Origin: Candidatus Hennigella equi
GTDB taxonomy: Bacteria > Bacillota_I > Bacilli_A > Mycoplasmatales > Mycoplasmoidaceae
Direction of reading: 5' to 3'
NCBI GenBank assembly: GCA_018064845.1
Contig: JAGHUK010000027.1
Location: 1 to 44,291, forward strand
DNA: 44,291 bases
Numbering within the stretch: position 1 is the first letter of the stretch; each line of letters begins with the position of its first letter. Positions 1-9,288 of this stretch are shown here, in pieces. The notes under the pieces were generated by a model, which worked only from the letters and a program-made list of their open reading frames with translations, searched no databases and had not been told where the DNA came from. Position numbers and translations under genes: made by a program.

Positions 1-1724
1 TGTAGGTTAAAGACTGGAGCAAACTTAGCTTTGCTATAACCACCAGTTATGGCACCACCAACTGAAATGTTTTGTCCATCAAGTGTTACCACTTGGTAAG
101 CGGACTTTGTGTATTTAGAAATAGTAATAGCTGAGCTTAAATCTTGAGAGATTAGGATTCTTCCTAATAACATACTAAATAGATCAGCATATTTCATATC
201 ATAAGAAATAAGCTTATCTGCAGTATCAATATAACCATCAAGTTGTTTTACAACCAATGCGTGTTCTTCTCTTAAAGGTCTTGCTCTAACTAAAGTTAAT
301 GGTAAGAATGTTGCTTTACCAGCTTTATTGTTTTTTAAGAATTCAATTGCATATTTAGCATCATCTTCAGATTCAGTAATAACGAAGTTTGAGCTCTTTC
401 CTAAAGCTAAAGTGATTGCTGTTTCATATTGTTTATCAACAGTGACAAAGTCCTTGACTGTACCAACAATACCATGTAATGCACCTTTGTTTTCCATTAT
501 AGTTCTTGTTCCAGCTTCATTTACATATTCATTATCAATTTTGTCTTCAACAGATCTTAGCTTATAGCCAAGTTCACTTATCTTATTAGATAAGGATGCT
601 ACTTTGGAAACGGCATTATCATTTTTAACTTGTTGATCATTTTTAATATCTTCATAACCTTTAATTTCATCATCAAGTTTTTGTTTATTCTCTTTAGCTG
701 TTTTTAAATCAAACTTTAAGTTTGTAATAATTTGTTTTAAAGCTTGAGCTTTCTTTTTAGCTGAACCTGTTGCTAAATCATTTTGTAAGTTAGATTCAAT
801 AGCAGATTTCTTAATATCTAACTTATTGATTTCTTGAATGATGTTAGCAAACTTAGCGTTGAATTCTTCAACATCTGCATCAGATTGGTTTGCTTTTTCT
901 TTGACATCAACTAATTGTTTGCTTACAGTTTCAATGTCTGCTTCATTAGAAGAAACGATTTGTTTGCTTCTAGCAATAATATTTTTTAATTCACCAAGTT
1001 TAGATTGGTAGAAAGAAATATCTTTAACTAGAATAATTAATTCTAGTTCCATCAATTGTTTCTTCTTTTCTTGATAGATTTGAGCCTTTTCAACTTGTTT
1101 AGATAATTTCTTAATATCCTTTTCAAGGATGTTTACATAATCTGAAACTCTATTAAGGTTTGTTGTTGCTCTTTCTAGTTCAGATAAACTATCTTGTTTT
1201 TTCTTTGCATATAAACCGATACCAGCAGCATCTTCAAAGATTTTTCTACGTTCTTCTGGTTTAGCTTCTACGAATCATTGAACTGTACCTTGAGAAATAA
1301 TTCCTAATGAACCTTTAGCTAATCCTGTATCAAGGAATAATTCTTGAATATCTTTTAAACGACAAGGTTCATTATTAATGAAGTATTCATTATTTCCTTG
1401 GTCTCTTGTAAGTTTTCTTGTAACTGTTACTTCTTTTAAATCTGAGTGAAGGATTTTGTTTGAGTTATCAAAAGTTAAAGCAACCATTGCATAGTCACTT
1501 CCATCTTTATCTTTAGATCCATGGAAGATAATATCACTAGAGCTTTTACCTCTTAGCGCTTTCTTAGATTGTTCACCTAATACTCATTTAATTGCATCTA
1601 CGATATTAGACTTACCTGAACCGTTAGGTCCTACAACACCAACCATTGAATCTTTGAATGATAATTCAATAGGGTTAGCAAATGATTTGAAACCTACAGC
1701 TTTAAACTTCTTTAGAAATAACAT
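1..1724 (-). CDS. smc: Chromosome segregation ATPase SMC, N-terminal part (gene continues past the left edge)
   Basis: SMC is the long ATPase of the bacterial condensin complex, which works with ScpA and ScpB to compact and separate chromosomes. The first 574 residues are visible. The Walker A motif GPNGSGKSN lies at about residues 32-40 and is followed by a head-domain insert. Residues of about 165-395 are rich in Lys, Glu and Leu and look like coiled coil. The hinge starts near residue 410 (GIVGTVKDF, then the [10 protein letters not shown] region) and runs to the window edge. The hinge comes about 100 residues earlier than in Bacillus SMC, in line with the shorter mollicute proteins. In-frame TGA codons are Trp. 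The start ATG at 1724 follows rnc after 1 nt, and its ribosome site GGAAGG lies inside the end of rnc. The second coiled-coil arm and the C-terminal head lie outside the window. Identification is firm. Confidence 0.96.
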
Positions 1725-1725
1725 C

Positions 1726-2415
1726 TTATTTACCTTCCTTCACTAATTTTGAATAAGCTTCTTTAGCAGCAGCTTTTTCAGCAATCTTTTTATTTTGGCC
1801 TGTGCCTGTTCCATAGATAATACCATCTACTTTCAGAATTGCTTCAAAGCTATTAGCCCCTAATTGCTTTGTATGATACATTGCATTTCTAGTATTGTGT
1901 TTCATTAATGCTTCTTGCACTAGCGTCTTATAATCAAGCGCAGAATTCATTATTTGTTCATTATCAAACTTAAACAGAGTATTTGTTAATAATTTTTTAA
2001 TTGGGTTTATACCCAAGTCTAAATAGATTGCTCCTAATAATGATTCAAAACAATCTTCAAGGATTTTGTCTAATCCTGTTGATTTAGCTGCGCCAACTCC
2101 AAGCAAAATATAATTTTGAAGACCTAGTTGTTTAGCAATCGCACTTTCAGTATTAGAACAAACTAATCTTTTTCTTAAAACAGTTAGTTCGCCTTCATGT
2201 TTGTCTGGGAACTTATTGTAAAGATATTCAGCCGTTAAAAAACTTAAAACACTATCACCTAGATATTCTAAACGTTGGTATGAATAGTTTTGATTATGCT
2301 CATTAGCATAAGAACGATGAGTTAAAGCTTCAACATACACAGAAAGTTTTCTAGGAGTAGTTCCTAGAACTTTTGTCAATCATTCATTTAATTGTTTGTT
2401 GTAATCCTTATTCAT
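1726..2415 (-). CDS. rnc: Ribonuclease III
   Basis: This 229-residue endoribonuclease cuts double-stranded RNA, notably in rRNA precursors. The RNase III signature [10 protein letters not shown] is at about residues 48-57, and the second acidic cluster [14 protein letters not shown] follows near residue 120; together these give the metal-binding Glu and Asp residues. The C-terminal third ends in a double-stranded-RNA-binding domain ([14 protein letters not shown]). I chose the ATG at 2415; a later TTG at 2379 follows an in-frame TGA (Trp). The start overlaps the end of plsX by 8 nt, and the stop is 1 nt before smc, so the genes are translationally linked. The order rnc-smc is the same as in Bacillus. 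Confidence 0.96.
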
Positions 2416-3385
2416 ACTTAATGTGTTTAATGTTGTGTAATAAATTATTTTCAACACAATCATATGCCATTCTTAATGCAGCATAGAATTGTTTAGCATC
2501 TGCTGAACCGTGTGTTTTGATAGCAATACCATTAGCTCCTAAAACGATTGCTCCTGCATTATTACGGTAATCAAATGTGCGAGTTAATGTTGTAATGATT
2601 GGTAAGCTAAAAGCAGCTCCTAATCAGTTTCATGGTTTTTTATAACCTTGTTTTAGAATGTGACCCACAGACTTTAAAGCGCCTTCAAGTGCTTTTAAGC
2701 AAATGTTACCACTAAATCCATCACAAACACAAATATCAACAGCTCCATCTAGTAAACCTTTAGGTTCAACAAAACCAACAAAGTTTAAGTATTTGTTTTT
2801 CTTTAATAAATCAAATGCTTCTTTATGATATGCAAAACCTTTGTGGTGTTCAGTACCAATATTTAAAACACCAATCTTTGGATTGTGAATCTTTCTAACA
2901 ATTCTTACATATTCATTTGCCATTAAAGCAAAGTTATATAAGTCAGCACCACTAACATTAATGTTAGCTCCAACGTCAATCATATTAAAGCCAACTTTGT
3001 TTGTTGTTGGGATGTATGGCATGAAACCAAACTTATCAACATTGTTAATTGATCCTAAGTTCATTTGAACTAGAGGAACAAAGCACGAAGTGCTACCTGC
3101 AGATACAACAGCATCAACCTTTTTTGTTTTAACCAATTTAATAGCAGTTAGCATTGATGTGTCTTTTTTTCTTAAAGCAGTGATTGGTGTATCATCCATG
3201 TTAATCGATTCTGGACAATGAACAATTTCAAAGTTATCAGAAGCTTGTAGACATGGTCTAATATTTCCTTCATGACCTACAAGAACAATCTTAGCACCAG
3301 GATAATCCTTGCTAAATTTTCTTGCAGCCAATATAGCTTCATTGATTTTATTTTCAAATCCCATTACATCTAAAGCAATTTTCAT
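2408..3385 (-). CDS. plsX: Phosphate acyltransferase PlsX
   Basis: PlsX forms acyl-phosphate, the donor for the first acylation of glycerol-3-phosphate in phospholipid synthesis. The 325-residue product begins MKIALDVMG, the usual PlsX N-terminus. It carries family segments near VDAVVSAGSTSC, MIDVGANI and VCDGFSGNICLKALEG. Two in-frame TGA (Trp) codons occur near residue 253, after which the frame continues to a TAA at 2408. The gene lies directly downstream of fakA (7-nt gap) and overlaps rnc by 8 nt. With FakA alongside it and no fabD, fabG or acpP between plsX and rnc, the likely acyl source is scavenged fatty acid rather than de novo synthesis; that part is inference. Confidence 0.93.
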
Positions 3386-3392
3386 AATCTAC

Positions 3393-5087
3393 CTACTTTG
3401 TTACACCAATATAGTAATGATATGTTGATTGGTTACCTTGAATAATAATTGGTTTCACCAAATATTTTTCATTAATGTAACGATACATCTTGTTAACTTC
3501 TTCCATTGTTCCATCTTTACCATAGATGATAACAGCAGTCTTTGGACGTCTAATATCTCCAAAGATTTCATCAATCATTCTCATACATACTGCAGATTCA
3601 TTTCTTGAGTTAGTAACAATTTCTTTACTTCTAACTCCAATGTAATCACCAAACTTAATGTTTAGATCTTTATATCTAATATTCTTAACTGATTTAGAAA
3701 TCTTGCATGATTCACAGTTTTTGAATGCTCTTTCCATTTCTTTAACAATATCATCTTCTTCAAGTTCAGGGTTGAAGCTTAAACAAGTTAAATAACTTGT
3801 AGCAATATCTTTTGATGGAATAATTTCAATGTTATATGTTTTCTTAGGGAATAGTTTCTTAGCTTGTTCTGCAGCCATTAAAATATTTCCATTATCTGTT
3901 ACAACAATAACACTTCTACTTTTAGCTGATTTAATTAAGTCATAGAATTGTTGAATTGTTGGGTTACCAATATCATCACAGTTCAAACAATGAGTTATAC
4001 CAAATTCATTAGCATAAACATCTTTCATTGCTTGACTAGGAACAGTAGCAACAACTTTAGTTGAGCTTGTTACTTCATTATCAGCACGGTATGAACTTTC
4101 AAGTTTTTCAAGTGAGGTACCTTTGTTCTTCATCATGAATTGTAAAGTCATGTTTTCAATTTTAATTTTTGTGAATTCACCAAACTTACTTGCAAATTCT
4201 AGTAATTTATATGGTTGAATAACATGAACATGAACTTTGATGATGTCATCATCACGAACATAAACAAAGCAATCTCCCATTTCTTGAATACGTTTCTTGA
4301 AATAGATTTCATCGAATTTAGATTTCTTTGGTTGATCAGTCGTTACTCTTGAACCAAGTTTCATGATAAATTCTGAGCAATAACCAAATCCTTCATTATC
4401 ATCAACAAAGTTTTTGTTGATTGCTGTTTCTTTGCCTTTATCTTCTGGTTTCTTAGTTACAGGTTTAGCATTAGGATGAAGTAACGCTTCTTTCATTCCT
4501 TCAATAAAGACTGTTAAACCATAACCACCAGAGTCAACAACACCAACTTCTTTTAATTGAATTAAGAAGTCTGGAGTTTTGTCAAGAATAATCTTTGCTT
4601 CTTTATGAGCAAATTCAAATAATTCTTCTATTGATTTAAATTTACCAGTAGATTCATTTAACTTTTCAGCAGTTACTCTTATAACTGTTAAGATTGTTCC
4701 TTCTACAGGTGTAGCAACAGACTTATAAGCAAATTCTTTTGCGGCAACAAAAGCTTTAGTTAAGTCTGAAAGACTTGCTTCTTTTTGTCCTGCACTAAAG
4801 ACAGAACTAAAGCCTTTGAAGATTTGACTTAAAATAACACCAGAGTTTCCTCTAGCATTCATTAATAAGCCACGAGCAAAGGTTTTAGTTAGATTAGCAA
4901 GATCATCAGTTTCTAGATCTTTGATTGCTTCTCAAGCACCTTCAGTTGTAATTTTTAGGTTAGTACCAGTATCACCATCAGGTACTGGGAAAACGTTTAA
5001 TTCATCAATGTACTCAAAATTATTACCAACAAAGGTAACGCCATTGTGTAATAATGTTTTTAACATTAATGCATTTAAAGAAGTCAT
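3393..5087 (-). CDS. fakA: Fatty acid kinase subunit A-like protein (DAK2 / YloV family)
   Basis: This 564-residue protein matches the YloV/FakA family, whose members phosphorylate fatty acids bound to FakB (DegV family) to give acyl-phosphate. The N-terminal DAK2-type domain (about residues 1-200) has the nucleotide and metal motif NVFPVPDGDTGTN near residue 35, then NARGNSGVILSQIFKGF near residue 77. The C-terminal half is the YloV-type domain, with stretches such as VVTDNGNILMAAEQA. The ATG at 5087 overlaps the preceding stop by one base (TAATG). Just upstream is the Asp23/YloU-like gene, the conserved Firmicute neighbour, and downstream is plsX, which uses the same acyl-phosphate product. 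No FakB gene is seen in this window. Confidence 0.9.
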
Positions 5088-5380
5088 TATTTGCCTCCTT
5101 TGTCGCTAGAGATAATAACATTAATTTTTATCTTACCTTCATCAATATCAAATTGTTTGGTTAAATAAAAACTAATTGCTGATTGTAACTCTTTAGCAAT
5201 TGAATAAATATTACTTAACAAACTAATAGGTGTTAAATAGAGATTAATCTCACACTTAGCATCATTAATTTTAATATTTTCAACCGTTTGCGCGTTCACA
5301 CCTGGAATTTTTTTCGTCTCTTCGAACAAAATATTTTCCAACACTTGTGGACTGATTGAAATAATATCATGTAATTTCAT
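5087..5380 (-). CDS. Asp23/Gls24 (YloU)-like protein
   Basis: A 97-residue protein that begins MKLHDIISISPQVLENILFE and ends in a short hydrophilic tail. The pattern of an early helix, then short beta strands (CEINLYLTPI, KIKINVIISSD) fits the Asp23/YloU family, and the place just upstream of fakA (YloV) supports this. In Firmicutes the family is linked to envelope or fatty-acid metabolism, with no defined reaction. An in-frame TTG 24 nt upstream is possible, but the ATG at 5380 is preferred because a perfect TATAAT ends 6 nt before it. That layout predicts transcription starting at or next to the ATG itself. Confidence 0.7.
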   Translation of the reverse strand: MKLHDIISISPQVLENILFEETKKIPGVNAQTVENIKINDAKCEINLYLTPISLLSNIYSIAKELQSAISFYLTKQFDIDEGKIKINVIISSDKGGK

Positions 5381-5386
5381 AAAAGC

Positions 5387-5392
5387 ATTATA
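5387..5392 (-). promoter_or_regulatory. -10 box of the yloU-fakA-plsX-rnc-smc operon (predicted leaderless)
   Basis: Read on the minus strand, TATAAT is followed by GCTTTT and then the ATG of the first gene. With the usual 6-7 nt from -10 box to start site, the RNA would begin at the ATG. No Shine-Dalgarno sequence fits in the gap. The opposite strand carries the rpmF promoter 20 bp away, so this is a compact divergent promoter region. Confidence 0.65.
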
Positions 5393-5411
5393 TAATATTT
5401 TCAATATTAAA

Positions 5412-5417
5412 TATAAT
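5412..5417 (+). promoter_or_regulatory. -10 box of rpmF-thyX-folD unit
   Basis: TATAAT on the plus strand, about 25 bp before the rpmF ATG. The expected start near 5424 leaves a short leader that contains AAAGGA as ribosome site. Confidence 0.6.
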
Positions 5418-5442
5418 AATAGTATAAAGGAAATTTATCTAT

Positions 5443-5619
5443 ATGGCTGTTGCACAAAGAAGAACATCTAAAGGTAGAAAAGGAATGCGTAGAAGTCACC
5501 ACGCATTAAAACCTGTAACTACTACAGTTTGCCCTAAATGTGGTAAACCAATTAAGCCACACACAGTATGTAAATATTGTGGTTACTACAATGGCAAGAA
5601 AATTAAAAACGTTAAATAG
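5443..5619 (+). CDS. rpmF: 50S ribosomal protein L32
   Basis: This 58-residue basic protein starts MAVAQRRTSKGRKGMRRSHH, the typical L32 N-terminus. It carries four Cys (residues 30, 33, 43, 46; CPKC and CKYC) that form the zinc ribbon of the C+ form of L32. It is a structural part of the large ribosomal subunit. The ribosome site is AAAGGA at a rather long distance from the ATG. A hairpin follows the gene before thyX, so rpmF may be partly uncoupled from the genes downstream. Confidence 0.95.
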   Translation: MAVAQRRTSKGRKGMRRSHHALKPVTTTVCPKCGKPIKPHTVCKYCGYYNGKKIKNVK

Positions 5620-5634
5620 TAATATTTAAATGTT

Positions 5635-5668
5635 AAAGGTTAAATCGTAGTAATACGGTTTGACCTTT
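5635..5668 (+). terminator. Hairpin between rpmF and thyX (partial terminator or attenuator)
   Basis: AAAGGTTAAATCG pairs with CGGTTTGACCTTT (with two G-U pairs) around the loop TAGTAATA. The following tract ATTGATT is only moderately T-rich, so this may be a weak terminator that lowers transcription into thyX. Confidence 0.5.
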
Positions 5669-5687
5669 ATTGATTAAGGAGTTAAGA

Positions 5688-6326
5688 ATGATTATTGTTA
5701 AACCATCATATAAGATTTTGTCAAAAGTTGATCCAATCTCTCAACTACAATTAATTGAAAAGATTGGTCGTGTTTGTTATAAATCTGAAGATAAGATTGA
5801 TAAAACTGGTGAATCTGCAAAGAAATTAATAGGTAACCTATTAAAGTGACACCACGAAGCTGTGATTGAACACAGTTTCTTGTCGGTTAAATTTGTTTGC
5901 GATCGTGGTGTAACTCACGAATTAGTAAGACACAGAATTGCAAGTTTTGCTCAAGAATCTACAAGATATTGTAATTATGCCAATGAAAAATTTGGTAAAC
6001 AAATTACAGTGATTGAACCATATTTCTATAAGAAAAATCCAAAGAGATACCAAGTTTGAAAGAAAGCAATGGCTGATGCAGAAAAGGCTTATTTTGCTTT
6101 ATTAAAACAAGGCTCAACTCCTCAAGAAGCAAGAAGTGTATTGCCAAACAGTTTGAAAACTGAAATAACTATTTCTGCTAACTTTAGAGAATGAAGAAAT
6201 ATTTTAAGATTAAGATGTGCACCAGATGCTCATCCACAAGCTAGAGAATTACTTATTCCTCTATTAAAAGAATTACAAAAAAAGATTCCTTTAATCTTTG
6301 ATGATATTGTTTATAAGGAAGTTTAA
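5688..6326 (+). CDS. thyX: Flavin-dependent thymidylate synthase ThyX
   Basis: ThyX makes dTMP from dUMP using methylene-tetrahydrofolate and reduced FAD, and returns tetrahydrofolate directly rather than dihydrofolate. The 212-residue product has the family signature RHRxxSxxxxSxR, seen as RHRIASFAQESTR near residue 84. The later segment NFREWRNILRLRCAPDAHPQ, where TGA reads as W, gives the C-terminal substrate-binding residues. The ribosome site AAGGAG precedes the ATG. folD starts 2 nt after the stop; FolD makes or consumes the same methylene-tetrahydrofolate, so the pair is functionally coherent. Confidence 0.95.
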
Positions 6327-6328
6327 TA

Positions 6329-7189
6329 ATGAAATTATTATCTGGAATTAATGCAAGAGCTAATTTTTTGAAGTCTCTTAAAAGACAAGTTGCTAATTTA
6401 AAAAAGAGAAACATTACTCCAACTTTAGCTATTATTTTGAACAATGATAGTTATGCAAGTAGTGTCTATGTTGCCAACAAACAAAAACTATGTAAAGAAC
6501 TTGGAATTAAGTCCAAATTATTTAAGCTTCCAGCAAGCACAACTAACAAACAAATGTTAGCATTAATTTCTAGATTAAATAAAGACAAAAAAATCAATGG
6601 TTTATTTGTTCAATTACCAACCAGTGATAAGATTGATGATGATGCAGTCATAAATGCCATCTGTCCAGATAAAGATGTTGACTGTTTTCACAACCAAAAT
6701 GTTGGTAAAATTTGAACTGCTTCTGATGCAAGTAATTTAATCAAACCTTGCACTGCTGCAGGAGTTATTGAATTGCTTAAGTTCCATAGAATACCTATGG
6801 AAGGAAAGCTTGTAGCTATAGTAAATCGTAGCAATATTGTAGGTAAGCCTTTAGCTACATTATTCCTACAAGAAAATGCTACACCAGTAATCCTTCACTC
6901 AAGAAGCAAAAACACTAAAGAAATTTGTAAGCAAGCAGACATTGTTATTACTGCTGTTGGTAGAGCAAAATTCTTTGATCAATCATACTTCAAAAAAGAT
7001 GCAGTAATTGTTGATGTTGGAATCAACCGTGATGCTAACAACAAATTATGTGGTGATGTCAATGTTGAATCACTTAAGAATTTTATTGGTTGATTAAGTC
7101 CAGTTCCAGGTGGTGTTGGACCAATGACAGTACTTATGTTAATTAACAATTTAGTTATCTTAACAAAGAAGCAACATGGAGGTAAGTAA
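6329..7189 (+). CDS. folD: Bifunctional methylenetetrahydrofolate dehydrogenase / cyclohydrolase FolD
   Basis: FolD interconverts methylene-, methenyl- and formyl-tetrahydrofolate with NADP(H). The 286-residue product has the catalytic helix YVANKQKLCKELGI near residue 48 (with the conserved Tyr and Lys), the segment NGLFVQLP, the Rossmann motif VNRSNIVGKPLA, and the C-terminal signature PGGVGPMT. Two TGA codons are Trp (after NVGKI and after NFIG). It starts 2 nt after thyX, and its stop overlaps the next ATG by one base, so translation of the three genes is coupled. Confidence 0.95.
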
Positions 7190-8349
7190 TGGGTAAAAAA
7201 GTTAAATACTTAATTAAAGACGAAGACACATTAGTATTAAAAGAAAATGCTAATGAAGGTGACATTATTGATCTTACTGAAGAAACAGATTTAGATACTA
7301 AATCTGTAATCAAAAATTTTAATGCTAAAATAGAAGGTTTAGCAAAAGAAAAGGCTGAAGAATTAGCTGAAACTAAAGTTTTAAAAGCAGCTAATGATAA
7401 AGATAAAACAATTGCTGATTTGAGAACAGAAATCGCTTTGTTAAAGAAAGACCTTAAAGCAAACGACTCATCAGTTCAAGATAAGATTGATGCTGCCGTT
7501 TTAAAAGCTGAAGCTAAGAAAAACGAATATATCAATTCCTTAAAGGAAACAATTAACTCTAAAGAAAATGATATTAAAAATTTGGAATATCGTTGAGATC
7601 ATAGAAACCCTTCAACCAAAGCAATGGGCGAAGAATTAGAAAAATTTGTTTGAGAACAATTCGAAGCTGCTCAACAAAATGGAGCATTCCCTAATGCTAA
7701 GTTCTTAAAAGATAACGAAGTTATTAGTTCTAGTGATAGTCTAAAAGGATCTAAGGGTGACTTTATTTTCAAAGACTATGATGATAAAGGTGTAGAAATT
7801 TTATCTGTTGAAATAGAAGTTAAAACAGAAAATAACACAACTGAATCTAAAAAGAAAAACAAAGATCATTATCACAAACTTGATATTGATAGAAACAATA
7901 AGAAATGCGAATATGCTCTTCTTGTTTCAGAACTAGAAAAAGATAATCGTAACTTTGATGGTATTTACAAAGTAAGTGGTTATGAAAAAATGTATGTAGT
8001 TAGACCACAAACATTTGTTGCTTTCATTAATGTTTTAAAAGATAGTCTAAAGAAGAACAATGAATTAATTCAAGCATACAATCAAAGAAAATTAGATTTC
8101 ATTGACCAAGAAACATTTATTAATAATTTAAAAGATGCACAAGCAGACATTGCTGCAACAGTAACAAGAGCACATAATAATTATCAATCTGCAATTGATG
8201 CGATTGATGCAAGCATTGAGAAGTTACAAAAGACAAAAGAATTTTTAATGACAAGTGGTACACAATTAACAACTGCGAACACTAAAGTTCAAAAACTAAC
8301 AGTTAGAAAACTAACTAAAGGTTGTAAAGAAGATCCATTTAAGAAATAA
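7189..8349 (+). CDS. DUF2130-family protein (coiled coil plus possible PD-(D/E)XK-like core)
   Basis: A 386-residue protein with an N-terminal region, then a long charged stretch rich in Lys, Glu and Ala (about residues 40-135) that should form a coiled coil. Next come a globular core (about 140-280) and a helical tail. The core has KGSKGDFIF, then LSVEIEVKTENN, then a Lys-rich DHYHKLDIDRNNKKCEYALL segment. This order matches DUF2130 proteins and gives the pattern D...ExK (EVK) seen in nuclease-like folds. No function is known for the family; nuclease activity is only a suggestion. It is translationally coupled to folD (TAATG) and ends at a strong terminator. The ribosome site is GGAGG. Confidence 0.7.
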
Positions 8350-8350
8350 A

Positions 8351-8374
8351 AAAGAGGCTTATGCCTCTTTTTCT
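8351..8374. terminator. Bidirectional terminator between the DUF2130 gene and ppa
   Basis: AAAGAGGC, loop TTAT, GCCTCTTT, with Ts on the plus side and As on the left giving Ts on the minus side. It serves both convergent genes; the ppa stop codon lies at its right edge. Nearly the same stem ends nadE at 32404. Confidence 0.85.
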
Positions 8375-8925
8375 TAACGATACTTATTTGGATGAGCTTT
8401 CTTCATTTTGCTAATGAATGTAGCTTTTGGCATCTTGCCATATTTCTTCATTAAGCCACAACATTCTTTATATTCTTTAACAGCTCATGCTTGATCTTGA
8501 AAACCTCTAACGATAACTTTTTTGTGTTGTAAGTTTTTGTAGTTTTCAAAGAAGTCTTTAATTTCAGCAAGTAAATGTTGATTTAAATCTTTTAAAGATT
8601 TAATGTGTGTGTATCTTGGATCACAATCAATAACACCAATTAGCTTAGTGTCTGTTTCACCATCATCAATCATTTCCATTGCACCAATTACTCTTGCTGG
8701 AACAGAAATACCTGTACCAATAGATTGGTCTGCAATTACTAAACAATCTAGTTCATCACCATCTCAGTCTAAGGCTTCTTTTAGAAAACCATAGTTTTGT
8801 GGATAACCACTTGATCCATATAAAATACGATCAACTGAAATTTGTTTAGTTGCTCTGTTATATTCATATTTAACTTTTGACCCTTTTGGGATTTCAATTG
8901 TTACATTTAATACTAAGTTTGCCAT
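8374..8925 (-). CDS. ppa: Inorganic pyrophosphatase (soluble, family I)
   Basis: This enzyme hydrolyses pyrophosphate to phosphate and so drives nucleic acid, tRNA-charging and NAD reactions. The 183-residue product has the family I signature DGDELDCLV (pattern D-x-D-x-x-D) near residue 66. The active-site Lys/Glu/Tyr segments include [10 protein letters not shown] near the start and the later [10 protein letters not shown]. The ATG at 8925 has ribosome site GAGG, and a TATAAT lies about 20 bp upstream. It is a single-gene unit that converges on the DUF2130 gene. Confidence 0.95.
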
Positions 8926-8944
8926 TTTCTAACCTCGTATATTA

Positions 8945-8950
8945 ATTATA
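8945..8950 (-). promoter_or_regulatory. -10 box of ppa
   Basis: TATAAT on the minus strand, 19 nt before the ppa ATG, with GAGG between them. A conventional leadered promoter. Confidence 0.65.
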
Positions 8951-8973
8951 AAATAATTTTGAGAAAATAGAGT

Positions 8974-9005
8974 AATATAAATTTTTATTTATAAAAATTT
9001 ATATT
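8974..9005. repeat. Perfect AT-only inverted repeat, 15-bp arms
   Basis: AATATAAATTTTTAT and its exact reverse complement are separated by TT. It lies between the divergent ppa promoter and the promoter at 9012. It could be an operator, a cruciform, or a weak terminator for minus-strand RNA. It contains no GC pairs. Confidence 0.7.
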
Positions 9006-9011
9006 ATGTTG

Positions 9012-9017
9012 TATAAT
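9012..9017 (+). promoter_or_regulatory. -10 box of the structured RNA
   Basis: TATAAT with a TG two bases upstream (TTGTATAAT); the start is expected near 9024. No long plus-strand gene follows before the terminator at 9227. Confidence 0.65.
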
Positions 9018-9101
9018 TTAACTAGATATACGATTACACCAAATTCTGGGTGTTATCACCCAGAAGGAGGTGTACATAATCATATATCTCAACCACGGAG
9101 A

Positions 9102-9155
9102 ATGTTTGAAAAGGTAATCATTATCTTATTCTTACTACTTCTAATAGTAAGATAG
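9102..9155 (+). CDS. Possible 17-residue hydrophobic peptide (type I toxin-like)
   Basis: Within the structured RNA an ATG opens a frame for MFEKVIIILFLLLLIVR and then TAG. A short charged start, twelve consecutive hydrophobic residues and a final Arg resemble very small membrane-acting type I toxins such as Ibs. The evidence for translation is mixed: GGAG sits only 1 nt before the ATG, and a strong AAGGAGG lies 31 nt upstream inside a hairpin. The ORF also overlaps the stem GTTTGAA/TTCAAAC, so it may simply be part of the RNA fold. Confidence 0.3.
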   Translation: MFEKVIIILFLLLLIVR

Positions 9156-9226
9156 ACTAGTGTTAGTCATTCAAACGCCTCCTTGACACCATAAGCGATT
9201 ATGGGAAATGGCCAAAAGTCTAAAAG

Positions 9227-9256
9227 AAAAGAAGCAGGTCGAACTGCTTCTTTTTA
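9227..9256. terminator. Strong terminator of the structured RNA, probably bidirectional
   Basis: AAAAGAAGCAG, loop GTCGAA, CTGCTTCTTTT, then Ts. On the minus strand the same stem is followed by CTTTTCTTTTAG, so a short RNA from the promoter at 9289-9294 could also end here. Confidence 0.85.
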
Positions 9257-9288
9257 GTTTGGCGTACTAACCAATATATCTCGCATTT

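Larger units (their letters stand above)
9024..9256 (+). ncRNA. Unidentified structured RNA of about 235 nt
   Basis: A free-standing transcript predicted from promoter (9012) to rho-independent terminator (9227-9256). Visible structure: a long 5' hairpin (about 9026-9090) with an inner perfect 9-bp stem TTCTGGGTG/CACCCAGAA (loop TTAT) and outer pairs TACACC/GGTGTA and AGATAT/ATATCT; a stem GTTTGAA (9104-9110) with TTCAAAC (9170-9176) that encloses the hairpins TTACTA/TAGTAA and GACTA/TAGTC; a hairpin CCATAA-GCGA-TTATGG (9189-9204); and a possible long-range pairing of AAGGAGG (9064) with CCTCCTT (9178). I do not see the conserved motifs of SRP RNA, RNase P RNA or tmRNA. It could be a regulatory RNA or the mRNA of the 17-residue peptide inside it. 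Confidence 0.6.

Noticed and set aside
328-567. Plus-strand ORF inside smc
   Set aside because: Antisense shadow of the SMC coiled coil/hinge, with no ribosome site or promoter.
9141-9170. Minus-strand 9-codon ORF after a perfect AAGGAGG
   Set aside because: It ends after nine codons (MTNTSLSYY) with several stops following; AAGGAGG is equally explained by complementarity within the plus-strand RNA.
9024-9256. SRP (4.5S), RNase P or tmRNA gene
   Set aside because: No GGAAGGAAGCAGC-type SRP loop, no GAGGAAAGTCC of RNase P, and no tRNA-like ends of tmRNA were found on either strand.
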